From NCBI RefSeq assembly GCF_021730305.1, contig NZ_CP032674.1, positions 4,449,001 through 4,513,000 of the forward strand: a stretch of DNA of 64,000 bases, written 5' to 3'. The DNA comes from Xanthobacter sp. YC-JY1. GTDB lineage: Bacteria > Pseudomonadota > Alphaproteobacteria > Rhizobiales > Xanthobacteraceae. How positions within the stretch are numbered: position 1 is the stretch's first letter; each line of letters opens with the position of its first letter. The notes beneath the pieces were generated by a model that worked only from the letters and a program-made list of their open reading frames with translations, did not search any database and was not told the origin of the DNA. Both the position numbers and the translations under genes were made by a program. This document shows positions 26,286-34,197 of this stretch, piece by piece.

Positions 26286-28853
26286 ATGAAGCGACTTTGG
26301 ACCGGCGCCTCAGCCGCAGCGCTGGTTGCAGCTGCGACGCTGTGGACCGCGACGGCCGACGCCCAGCAACCCCAGTCGACACCTCAGGCGCAGGCCCAGC
26401 CCGCGGCCGCGCCCTCCGCGCCGCCGACATGGCCGCGCGTCTATGACCTGCCCGACAACCAGGTGCTTCAGCTCTACCAGCCGCAGATCGATGCCTGGAC
26501 CGGCGACACCATGTCCGGCCGCGCCGCGGTGGCCATCGGCGCCAAGACCGGCGCGCCCACCTACGGCATGGTGAAGTTCTCCACCCGCGTCGCCATCGAC
26601 AAGCCGGCGGGCCTCGTCCATTTCGCCACCTTCACCATCGAAGGCGTGCAGGTGCCCACCGAGCCGGGCAAGGCCAGCGAGATCCGCTCGGCCCTCCAGA
26701 CCCGCCTGCCCCCGGACGGCATGACCATGCCGCTGGACCAGCTCCAGGCGAGCTATGCGGTCAACCAGGAACTGGCCAAGGTCCAGACCCAGCCGGTGGA
26801 CAACACCCCGCCGCAGATCCTGTTCGCCACCACCACCACCGTCCTCATCCCCATCTCCGGAGAGCCGGTGCTGCGGCCGATCAAGGGCGTCAGCGGCTTC
26901 CAGCGGGTCATCAACACCCGCCCGCTGCTGCTGAAGGACGATGCCGGCACCTATCATCTGGAAGCCGCCGGCCACTGGTACGAGACGCCCAGCCTTACCG
27001 GCACCTGGATCGTCACGCCCCAGGTCTCCGATGCCCTCGCCTCCGCCGGCAAGGCCGCCATCGCCGAGACCCCGGCCGATCCGCTGCTCAACAACGAGAA
27101 GAAGCCGATCAACCCGGCCCCGGCCATCTTCGCGGTCACCAAGCCGACCGAGCTGATCCAGACCGACGGCCAGCCGCAGATGCTTCCCGTGGCGGGCACC
27201 AACCTGCTCACAATGAACAATGCCGATCACGCGGTGTTCATGGAGACCACGTCCAATTCCTATTACGTCCTGATTTCGGGCCGCTGGTTCAAGGCGCCCG
27301 ACCTCAAGGGGCCGTGGGCCTTCGTCGCCAGCAACGCGCTGCCCAAGGACTTCTCGAAGATCTCACCGAACGATCCGAAGGCCAACGTGCTGGTCTCGGT
27401 CGCCGGCACGCCGCAGGCGAAGGAAGCGGCCATCGCCGCCACCATCCCGCAGACGGCCACGGTGAAGCGGAGCGTGGAGCTGAAGGTCGCCTTTGAGGGC
27501 GCGCCGAAGTTCGAGCCCATTAGCGGCACCGCGCTGGCCTATGCGGTGAACACCGCGACCCCGGTGATCCGCCTCGCGCCCGACCGCTTTTATGCGGTCA
27601 ACAACGGCGCCTGGTTCGTGGCGGTCGATCCGGCCGGCCCCTGGCGGGTCGCCGATGTGGTGCCGGACGTGATCTACACGATCCCGGTGTCCTCGCCGAT
27701 GCACTACGTCACCTACGTCCGCATCTATGGCTCAACGCCGGATGCGGTGGTGGTGGGCTACACCCCCGGCTATATGGGCGTCGTCGTGGCGCCCGGCGGC
27801 ACGGTGGTCTATGGCACCGGCTACAATTGCGTCGGCTATGCCGGCTTTGCCGACTGGTATTCCTGCCCCGTTACCTACGGCGTCGGCGCCGGCTTCGCGC
27901 TGGGCCTCGACACCGGCTTCGCCTTCGGCTTCGCCGCCGGCTGGGGCTGGGGCGCGGCGGTCTATCCCTATTGGGGCCCCTACTGGCATCCCTATGGCCC
28001 CTATGGACCTTATGGACCCTACGGCCCGTGGGGCGGCCACTGGGGCTACACCAACCTGAACCAGACCAACCTCTACGGCCGCTGGGGCGGCGCCGCGACG
28101 GTCAACCACGCCTGGGGCACCACCTGGAACGGCACCGACTGGTCGGGCCGCGACTGGCACGGCACCACGGCCAACGGCACCAACTTCGCCGGCCGCTCGG
28201 GCGCCGCGTTCAATCCCTATTCCGGCAATTATGCCGCAGGCCGGGAGAACGCCCGCTACAATCCCACCACCGGGGCCCGTGGCGAAAGCCGCGCCGGGGT
28301 GGAAGGCAATGCCTATACGGGCAATGCCGTCGCCGGCCGTGAATCCGCCGGCGCCAACCCCACCACCGGCACCTATCACGCCTCCCAGACCGGCGTGACC
28401 GACAAGAACGGCAACGTGAACGTCAACAGCCGCGGTGTCGCCGGCAATGCCAAGACCGGCAACGCGGTGGCCTGGGACAACGGACACGTGGCGGTGGACC
28501 ATGACGGCAACGTCTACCAGCACAACGACAATGGCAGCTGGAGCCAGCACACCACCTCGGGCTGGCAGAACACCACCCGCGACACTTCCAGCCTGGACCG
28601 CGAGGAACAGGCGCGCTCCTGGGGCAACCAGCGGGTGTCGAGCTATGGTGGCGACGGCTTCGGCGGCGACGCCTATGGCCGTGGCGACAGCTTCGGCTCC
28701 GGCGGCTTCGACCGCGACTTCGGCGGCTTCGGCGGCGGCGATCGCTTCGGCGGCGGCAGCAGCTGGGGCGGCGGAGACCGTTTTGGTGGCGGCGGCTTCG
28801 GTGGAGGTCGTGGCTTCGGCGGGGGGTTCGGCGGCGGCTTCGGTCGGCGCTGA
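26286..28853 (+). CDS. large exported protein with three W-rich repeats and a Gly-rich tail
   Basis: An 855-residue protein not assigned to a named family with confidence. It has a signal peptide (MKRLWTGASAAALVAAATLW...DAQQ). Three repeats end in a shared motif: GHWYETPSLTGTW (about residue 229), GRWFKAPDLKGPW (332) and GAWFVAVDPAGPW (441), each preceded by a P-I-x-G/L-x-V segment. Next come a Gly/Trp/Tyr-rich part with YPYWGPYWHPYGPYGPYGP, then imperfect 20-residue repeats of the NPTTGxxxxS / NAYTGNAVAGRES type (630-750), and a terminal Gly/Phe/Asp-rich tail (about 790-855). GGGAGGGAG precedes the start. It is probably a surface or periplasmic scaffold; no enzymatic motif is visible. Confidence 0.75.
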   Translation: MKRLWTGASAAALVAAATLWTATADAQQPQSTPQAQAQPAAAPSAPPTWPRVYDLPDNQVLQLYQPQIDAWTGDTMSGRAAVAIGAKTGAPTYGMVKFSTRVAIDKPAGLVHFATFTIEGVQVPTEPGKASEIRSALQTRLPPDGMTMPLDQLQASYAVNQELAKVQTQPVDNTPPQILFATTTTVLIPISGEPVLRPIKGVSGFQRVINTRPLLLKDDAGTYHLEAAGHWYETPSLTGTWIVTPQVSDALASAGKAAIAETPADPLLNNEKKPINPAPAIFAVTKPTELIQTDGQPQMLPVAGTNLLTMNNADHAVFMETTSNSYYVLISGRWFKAPDLKGPWAFVASNALPKDFSKISPNDPKANVLVSVAGTPQAKEAAIAATIPQTATVKRSVELKVAFEGAPKFEPISGTALAYAVNTATPVIRLAPDRFYAVNNGAWFVAVDPAGPWRVADVVPDVIYTIPVSSPMHYVTYVRIYGSTPDAVVVGYTPGYMGVVVAPGGTVVYGTGYNCVGYAGFADWYSCPVTYGVGAGFALGLDTGFAFGFAAGWGWGAAVYPYWGPYWHPYGPYGPYGPYGPWGGHWGYTNLNQTNLYGRWGGAATVNHAWGTTWNGTDWSGRDWHGTTANGTNFAGRSGAAFNPYSGNYAAGRENARYNPTTGARGESRAGVEGNAYTGNAVAGRESAGANPTTGTYHASQTGVTDKNGNVNVNSRGVAGNAKTGNAVAWDNGHVAVDHDGNVYQHNDNGSWSQHTTSGWQNTTRDTSSLDREEQARSWGNQRVSSYGGDGFGGDAYGRGDSFGSGGFDRDFGGFGGGDRFGGGSSWGGGDRFGGGGFGGGRGFGGGFGGGFGRR

Positions 28854-28879
28854 TCCGCCCCCCCCTCGCACAGAACAGG

Positions 28880-28909
28880 AAAGGCCGAGCTCACGCCCGG
28901 CCTTTTCGT
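28880..28909 (+). terminator. intrinsic terminator
   Basis: AAAGGCCG / CGGCCTTT stem with a 10-base loop followed by TTCGTTT, 27 bases after the stop of the large exported protein. Confidence 0.75.
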
Positions 28910-28926
28910 TTCTGCGCCGTCTCGGA

Positions 28927-30759
28927 TCAGGCCGCCCGGCGGGTCTCGAAGCTTTCGCCCGCGAGCAGGCGCTGCACCCGGCTGGGGCGGAACTCCTCCG
29001 GCACAGCGCACAGGCCAAGGCGCACGCAGAGCCGGCCGAGGCGCGGATCGGCGGTGGCCATGGTGAAGGGAATGGCGAGGACATAGCCCGCCAGAACCGG
29101 CGCCGCCCACAGCGCCAGCACCGGCTGCACCGCCAGCAGCGCGACGAGCACCGCAAGGCCGAACACCGTCTGCGGCCAGAACGCCCGTGCCGCATGGGCG
29201 AAGTCCACCCCATGGCCATCGCGCGCCTGCGCCCGCCAGGATGCGCGCACCCGGCCCAGCAGTAGGCGAACCATCTCCAGAGTCACCGCCATGGCGGTGA
29301 TGGCACTGAGCAGGAAGGAGAAGACCAGCTCCACCGCCACCGAACCGGCAAAGCGCAGCGCGCCGCCATAGCGGGCGACGCCCCCCGCGGTCAGCAGAAC
29401 GTCCGCGACACCGGCGAGCTTGGGCAGGAGCGCCATGGCCATCATGCCCCCGTAGAGCGCGAGGGCGAGGCCGGTGGGATAGGCCGGCCCGGCCTCCGCC
29501 GCCGCCAGCGGCAGCAGCGCCAGCAGCGTCGGATGCGCCGGCACCGTCACGAACATCAGGATGGCCCAGACCAGCTGGAACCGGCTCATGGGCTGGAGGC
29601 TCGCCGCGAGGCCCGGCACGGTCAGCAGGCGCAGATACTGGAGATTGCCGAGACACCAGCGCAGGTCGCGGCCGACGAAATCGGTGGCGGCCGGCGGGTT
29701 CTCCTCATAGCTCTCGCTCTCCACCGGCAGCACGCGCACCTCGTAGCCGGCGCGGCGCATGAGCACCGCTTCCACCTGATCGTGGGAGAGCACGGGTCCA
29801 CCGAACGGCGGGCCGCCGGGAAGCTCGGGCAGGTGGCAGGCGTCGCGGAAGGGGGCGACGCGGATCACCGCATTGTGCCCCCAGAACGGCCCGCAATCCC
29901 CCGCCCACCAGCTCGCGCCGAGGGTGTAGCTGCGCATGCCGTGGCGCATGCCGAACTGGAAGATGCGCCCGAACGCGCTCGGCGAGGGCAGGCCCACCAC
30001 GAGGCTCTGGAGGATGCCGAGGCGCGGATAGGCCGCCATCAGGCGCACCATGGAGAGGATGGTGTCCGCCCCCATCAGGCTGTCGGCATCGAGCGGCAGC
30101 ATGAAATCGTAGCGCTCGCCCGCATCCGTGCAGAAGGCGCGGATATTGCCCGCCTTGAAGCCGGCATTGTCGGCCCGGCGGCGGTAGAAGATGCGGGAAG
30201 GCCCCTCCTGCGCGCGCCACGCCGCCACCAGCGCCTCCTCGGCGGCGGCGATCTCCGGCCGCGAGGTGTCGCTGAGCACATGGAAATCGAAGGCGCCGCC
30301 GTGACCGGACAGGTCGAGATCCGCCTTCACCGCCTTCAGCCGTGCCAGCGCCCGCGAGGGGTCCTCATTGCGCACGGTGAGGAGGATGGCGGTGCGCGCG
30401 GTGATCGGCCCTTCGGGCAGAGGCGGGGCGAGGAAGGGCGCCGCGGCCTCGACGCCCCGGCGCCGCCCGTGCAGCAGGTAAAGACCCACCGCCGCATTCC
30501 AGAAGCCGATGGCATTCCAGGGCGTGATGGCCAGCGCGCAGACCAGCAGCAGCCCATCCACCACCGAGAAGCCGTCATGGGCGCCCAGCGCCACCATGCC
30601 GACGAGAACGAGGGCGACCGTCGCGACATTTGCGACGAGCATGAACAGACGGCGCCGCCGGAGCGTTGAGAGCGGCTGGATCAAGGCCGGCGTCAGCGTC
30701 GCCGACGCAGGTGCGGGTTTCTCGGGAAGCGTGGACAGTGGACCGGACCTTGAAGACAT
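28927..30759 (-). CDS. opgH: glucans biosynthesis glucosyltransferase H
   Basis: A 610-residue inner-membrane glucosyltransferase that polymerises the backbone of osmoregulated periplasmic glucans from UDP-glucose. Two N-terminal helices (about 40-90) precede a family-2 catalytic domain: LDLSGHGGAFDFHVLSDTSR, the DAD metal site in MLPLDADSLMGAD, WAGDCGPFWGHNAVIRV, LSHDQVEAVLMRRAG and the product-binding RDLRWCLGNLQYL. Several C-terminal helices follow. The start at 30759 has GGGAG upstream. No opgG or other glucan gene is adjacent, which is unusual for an operon normally written opgGH. It is divergent, with a 65-bp gap, from the dehydrogenase operon. Confidence 0.92.
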   Translation of the reverse strand: MSSRSGPLSTLPEKPAPASATLTPALIQPLSTLRRRRLFMLVANVATVALVLVGMVALGAHDGFSVVDGLLLVCALAITPWNAIGFWNAAVGLYLLHGRRRGVEAAAPFLAPPLPEGPITARTAILLTVRNEDPSRALARLKAVKADLDLSGHGGAFDFHVLSDTSRPEIAAAEEALVAAWRAQEGPSRIFYRRRADNAGFKAGNIRAFCTDAGERYDFMLPLDADSLMGADTILSMVRLMAAYPRLGILQSLVVGLPSPSAFGRIFQFGMRHGMRSYTLGASWWAGDCGPFWGHNAVIRVAPFRDACHLPELPGGPPFGGPVLSHDQVEAVLMRRAGYEVRVLPVESESYEENPPAATDFVGRDLRWCLGNLQYLRLLTVPGLAASLQPMSRFQLVWAILMFVTVPAHPTLLALLPLAAAEAGPAYPTGLALALYGGMMAMALLPKLAGVADVLLTAGGVARYGGALRFAGSVAVELVFSFLLSAITAMAVTLEMVRLLLGRVRASWRAQARDGHGVDFAHAARAFWPQTVFGLAVLVALLAVQPVLALWAAPVLAGYVLAIPFTMATADPRLGRLCVRLGLCAVPEEFRPSRVQRLLAGESFETRRAA

Positions 30760-30824
30760 GCATAGCTCCCTGGGTGCCGGCGGCCCGCGGCGACGAAACC
30801 CCAAGCGTATACGAGAGCCAAAGC

Positions 30825-31835
30825 ATGGCCGTTCATCCTGCGTCAACTTGCCACGCTTCGGTTTTCGCCCGCGCGCTCTGGTACATCGCGCCCGGCGTGA
30901 GCGAGTTGAGACCCGGCGTGCTGCCGGCCGTGGACGAGGCGACAGCGCAGGTTCGCACCCTCTATAGCGCCGTCAGCCGCGGCACCGAGCGGCTGGTTTC
31001 GGCGGGCCTTACCGATCCCGTTCACCGCACCCGCATGCGCGCACCGTTGCAGGAAGGCGAGTTCCCGTTTCCCGTGAAGTACGGCTATTGCGCCGTCGGC
31101 GAGGTGGAAATGGGGCCGCCCGAGCTGCTCGGCCGCCGCGTCTTCTCCCTCGCGCCCCATCAGGAGCGCTTCGTCGCGCTGCGCGAGATGCTGGCCCCGG
31201 TGCCCGACGCCGTGCCGGCGCGGCGCGCCACCCTCGCCGCCAACATGGAAACCGCCCTCAACGCGGTATGGGACGGCGGCGCCGGCCCCGGAGACCGCAT
31301 CGTCGTGGTGGGCGCGGGGCTCGTCGGCCTGCTGGTCGCCTATCTGTGCTGCGGCTTGCCCGGCGCGGAGGTGACGGTGGTGGATACCGACCCCGCCCGT
31401 GCCGCGGTGGCTGCCACGTTCGGCGCGCGGTTCCTGCCCGCCGCGCCCGGCCCGGCCGATCTCGACGCCGATCTCGTCTTCCACACCTCGGGCTCCTCGG
31501 CCGGCCTCAACATCTGCCTCGCCTGCTGCGGCGACGAGGGCCGCGTGATCGAGATGAGCTGGTACGGCGACCGGCCGGTGGATGTGGCGCTGGGTGGCGG
31601 ATTCCACCACAAGCGCCTCGCCATCGTCTCCTCGCAGGTGGGCGCCGTGAGCCCGGCCCGCCGTCCGCGCTGGAGCCGCCGCCGACGCCTGCTCAAGGCC
31701 TTGGACCTCCTCGCCGACGACCGGCTCGATGCGCTCATCACCGAGGAGGTCGCCTTCAATGATCTGCCGGCCCGGCTGCCGCGTATCCTCGCAGCCGGAG
31801 CGGAAGGGATCGCCACCGTCGTCAGGTATGGCTGA
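30825..31835 (+). CDS. BchC-like medium-chain dehydrogenase, first gene of a four-gene operon
   Basis: A 336-residue MDR-superfamily dehydrogenase. The NAD-binding motif is VVVGAGLVGLL (G163, G165, G168). SAVSRGTERLVSAG, MRAPLQEGEFPFPVKYGYCAVG, RATLAANMETALNAVWD and IEMSWYGDRPVDVALGGGFHHKRL resemble BchC, the bacteriochlorophyllide dehydrogenase, more than ordinary alcohol dehydrogenases. The usual structural and catalytic zinc cysteines are not evident, so the metal may be absent. There are no bacteriochlorophyll genes nearby. It leads an operon with a pterin-synthase-like protein, a glycosyltransferase and a methyltransferase, so it probably oxidises or reduces a hydroxyl of their product. 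Start at 30825 is the first ATG matching the family. Confidence 0.75.
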   Translation: MAVHPASTCHASVFARALWYIAPGVSELRPGVLPAVDEATAQVRTLYSAVSRGTERLVSAGLTDPVHRTRMRAPLQEGEFPFPVKYGYCAVGEVEMGPPELLGRRVFSLAPHQERFVALREMLAPVPDAVPARRATLAANMETALNAVWDGGAGPGDRIVVVGAGLVGLLVAYLCCGLPGAEVTVVDTDPARAAVAATFGARFLPAAPGPADLDADLVFHTSGSSAGLNICLACCGDEGRVIEMSWYGDRPVDVALGGGFHHKRLAIVSSQVGAVSPARRPRWSRRRRLLKALDLLADDRLDALITEEVAFNDLPARLPRILAAGAEGIATVVRYG

Positions 31836-31865
31836 GGCCGGACCACCGGACAGAAAGGACATTCA

Positions 31866-32276
31866 ATGTACGCGGTAGAGGTGCGGGACCACATCATGAT
31901 CGCCCATTCATTCCGGGGCGACCTGTTCGGCCCGGCGCAGGCGCTGCACGGGGCGACCTTCGTGGTGGATGTGGCCTTCTATCGCGAGGACCTGACCGAA
32001 GAAGGCGTCGTGGTGGACATCGCCCGCGCCCATGAGGCGCTGAAGGGCGTGCTCGGCCCGCTCAACTACAAGAATCTCGACGAGGTGCCCGCCTTCGCCG
32101 GCCGCAATACCACCACCGAGGTGCTGGCCCGCCACGTGTTCGACCACATGGCCGCCGCCGCCCGCTCCGGCGATCTCGGCACCGGGGGCGACGGCATCGT
32201 GCGCATCCGGGTGTCGCTGCACGAATCCCACGTCGCCCGCGCCTGGTACGAGGCCGACATCGGCCCTGCCGCGTGA
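31866..32276 (+). CDS. 6-pyruvoyl tetrahydropterin synthase/QueD-fold protein lacking the catalytic triad
   Basis: A 136-residue T-fold protein. It keeps the PTPS frame: IAHSF with a first metal His (H14), LHG (H28), VVVDIARAHEAL, LGPLNYKNLDEVPAF, NTTTEVLARHVFDHM and the pterin-anchoring Glu E120 in VSLHESH. But the third zinc His of the usual HGH is A30. The catalytic Asp-His of LDHKNLD reads N67-Y68, and there is no cysteine anywhere in the protein, so the catalytic Cys is missing. It should bind a pterin-like or purine-like molecule without doing standard PTPS or QueD chemistry. It is 30 bp after the dehydrogenase and overlaps the glycosyltransferase by 4 bp. Confidence 0.75.
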   Translation: MYAVEVRDHIMIAHSFRGDLFGPAQALHGATFVVDVAFYREDLTEEGVVVDIARAHEALKGVLGPLNYKNLDEVPAFAGRNTTTEVLARHVFDHMAAAARSGDLGTGGDGIVRIRVSLHESHVARAWYEADIGPAA

Positions 32277-33331
32277 GCGCTCCCGCGCGGCCGGCGGTGG
32301 CACTGGTCCATCCCGGCGCCATCGACACTCCCAGCGGCGGCTATGCCTATGACCGGCGCATCCTCGCCGGCCTCAAGGCGCAGGGTTTCGATGCGGTGCC
32401 GCTCTCGCTCCAGGGCGGCTTCCCCTTTCCCACGACGGACGAGATCGGGCCGGCCCTCGCCGCTCTTGCCGCGACACCTTCCGGCACCGTGCTGCTGGCG
32501 GATGGCCTCGCCCTCGGCGCCCTGCCGGGCGAGGCCCTGCGGCGGCTCGAACGGCCTGTGGTGGCGCTGGTGCATCATCCCCTTGCGCTGGAGACTGGCC
32601 TCTCTGAGGAGATCGCGGCCCGCCTGCTGGAGAGCGAGGCCGGGGCGCTGGCCGCTGCCGCCGCCGTCATCGCCGTCAGCCCGGAGACGCGGCGGATGCT
32701 GGTGGAGCGCTATGGCGTGCCGCCGGAGAAGATCACCCTCGCCTTGCCCGGTACCGCCCCCGCGGCCCGCGTGCTGGCGGACGGCCAGCCGCCCCGGCTC
32801 ATCGCAGTGGGGTCGCTGACGCCCCGCAAGGGCTATGGCGTGCTGCTCGACGCTCTCGACGGCCTCACGGATCTCGACTGGACGCTGACCATCGTCGGCA
32901 GCCCGGATTTCGAGCCCGGGACGGCGCGGGAGATCGCCGCCCGCGCGGCCGGATTTGGCCCCCGCATCCGCCTCGCCGGCGCGCTCCATGTGGCGGCGCT
33001 GGACGAGGCCTATGCGGCCGCCGACATCTTCGTCCATCCCTCCTTCTATGAGGGCTATGGCATGGTGCTGGCCGAGGCGCTGCGGCGCGGCCTGCCCGTC
33101 ATCTGCACCACCGGCGGCGCGGCGGGAGAGACCGTTCCCGACGGGGCGGGCCTCAAGGTCGCTCCCGGCGATGTGAAAGCCCTTGCGGCGGCGCTGCGCG
33201 CGCTGCTCGTCGATCCCGCGCGCCGGCGGGCGATGGCCGATGCCGCCTTCGCCGCCGGCACGGCCCTGCCCGACTGGTCCGACACCGTCGCCGTGATCGG
33301 CCGGGTCGTGATGGAGGTCGCCGACCGATGA
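32273..33331 (+). CDS. GT4-family glycosyltransferase
   Basis: A 352-residue GT-B-fold retaining glycosyltransferase. The N-terminal half opens VALVHPGAIDTPSGGYAYDRRILAGL, matching the family's Gly-rich acceptor loop. The C-terminal half carries LIAVGSLTPRKGYGVLLDAL and the EX7E motif E260-E268 in SFYEGYGMVLAEALRRGLPVI, which binds the nucleotide sugar. The start is GTG in a GTGA overlap with the pterin-fold gene, and the stop overlaps the methyltransferase start (ATGA), so all are co-translated. It probably glycosylates the small molecule made by this operon; no polysaccharide genes surround it. Confidence 0.82.
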   Translation: MSAPARPAVALVHPGAIDTPSGGYAYDRRILAGLKAQGFDAVPLSLQGGFPFPTTDEIGPALAALAATPSGTVLLADGLALGALPGEALRRLERPVVALVHHPLALETGLSEEIAARLLESEAGALAAAAAVIAVSPETRRMLVERYGVPPEKITLALPGTAPAARVLADGQPPRLIAVGSLTPRKGYGVLLDALDGLTDLDWTLTIVGSPDFEPGTAREIAARAAGFGPRIRLAGALHVAALDEAYAAADIFVHPSFYEGYGMVLAEALRRGLPVICTTGGAAGETVPDGAGLKVAPGDVKALAAALRALLVDPARRRAMADAAFAAGTALPDWSDTVAVIGRVVMEVADR

Positions 33332-34194
33332 GCGAATTGACCCCCGCGCCTGCCGCGACCTTCTCCGCCGGGTGGCTCGCTTTGCGGGAAGTCGCCGACC
33401 ATCGCGCCCGCGCGGCGGCGCTCGAGGCGGAACTCGCCGCCCGACTGTCCCCCCTCGCCGAGCAGCGCATCGTCGATCTCGGCGCTGGCTCCGGCTCCAA
33501 TCTCCGGGCCCTCGCGCCGAAGCTCGGACCGCGCCAGCACTGGATATTGGTGGACCACGACGACACCCTCGCCGAGGCCGCCCGGACCGCCTTTCGCGCC
33601 TTCGCGGACGGCTGGCGGGAGGATGGCGGGACCTTGGTGCTCGATCTCGCGGGCAAGGAGGTGACGGTGGAATTTGCTTTGCGCGACATCGCCGCCGATC
33701 CCGCCGCGCCGCTGGCGTTCCGGCCCCATCTCGTCACCGCTTCGGCCTTCTACGATCTCGTGTCGGCGGACTGGTGCCGACGCTTCGCGGCAGCGTTCGC
33801 CGGCAGCGGCGTGGTTCTCCATGCGGCGCTGACCTGCGACGGCCGGGATGCCTGGTCGCCTCCTCATCCGGCGGATGCGGAAATCGCGGACGCCTTCCGC
33901 GCCCATCAGGGCACCGACAAGGGCTTCGGCCCCGCCACAGGCGCGGACGCGGCCACCATCCTCGGCGAGGCCCTTGAAGCTGCGGGCTACGCCATCGAGA
34001 CCGCAAATAGCCCGTGGCGGCTCGACGCCGGCGACCGGCAGCTGATCGCCGAGCTGGCGAAAGGCACCGCGCAGGCGGCGGTGGAGAGCGGTCGCGTGCC
34101 GGCCGCGGTCGCCGCGGACTGGCATCAGGCGCGGGCGATGGCGCAGGGCTGCGTCATCGGCCATGTGGACCTGCTGGCGATGCCGCGGGGCTGA
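33328..34194 (+). CDS. class I SAM-dependent methyltransferase, last gene of the operon
   Basis: A 288-residue methyltransferase. Motif I is IVDLGAGSGSNLRAL (about 48-62) and the ribose-binding acidic residue follows in HWILVDHDDTL. The rest diverges from named families; TASAFYDLVSADWCRRF and LLAMPRG are notable. An N-terminal ~45-residue helical segment precedes the Rossmann core. It starts in an ATGA overlap with the glycosyltransferase stop, placing it in the same pathway, and stops 3 bp from a convergent gene. Substrate unknown; methylation of the operon's glycosylated product or its aglycone is an inference. Confidence 0.78.
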   Translation: MSELTPAPAATFSAGWLALREVADHRARAAALEAELAARLSPLAEQRIVDLGAGSGSNLRALAPKLGPRQHWILVDHDDTLAEAARTAFRAFADGWREDGGTLVLDLAGKEVTVEFALRDIAADPAAPLAFRPHLVTASAFYDLVSADWCRRFAAAFAGSGVVLHAALTCDGRDAWSPPHPADAEIADAFRAHQGTDKGFGPATGADAATILGEALEAAGYAIETANSPWRLDAGDRQLIAELAKGTAQAAVESGRVPAAVAADWHQARAMAQGCVIGHVDLLAMPRG

Positions 34195-34197
34195 CAG

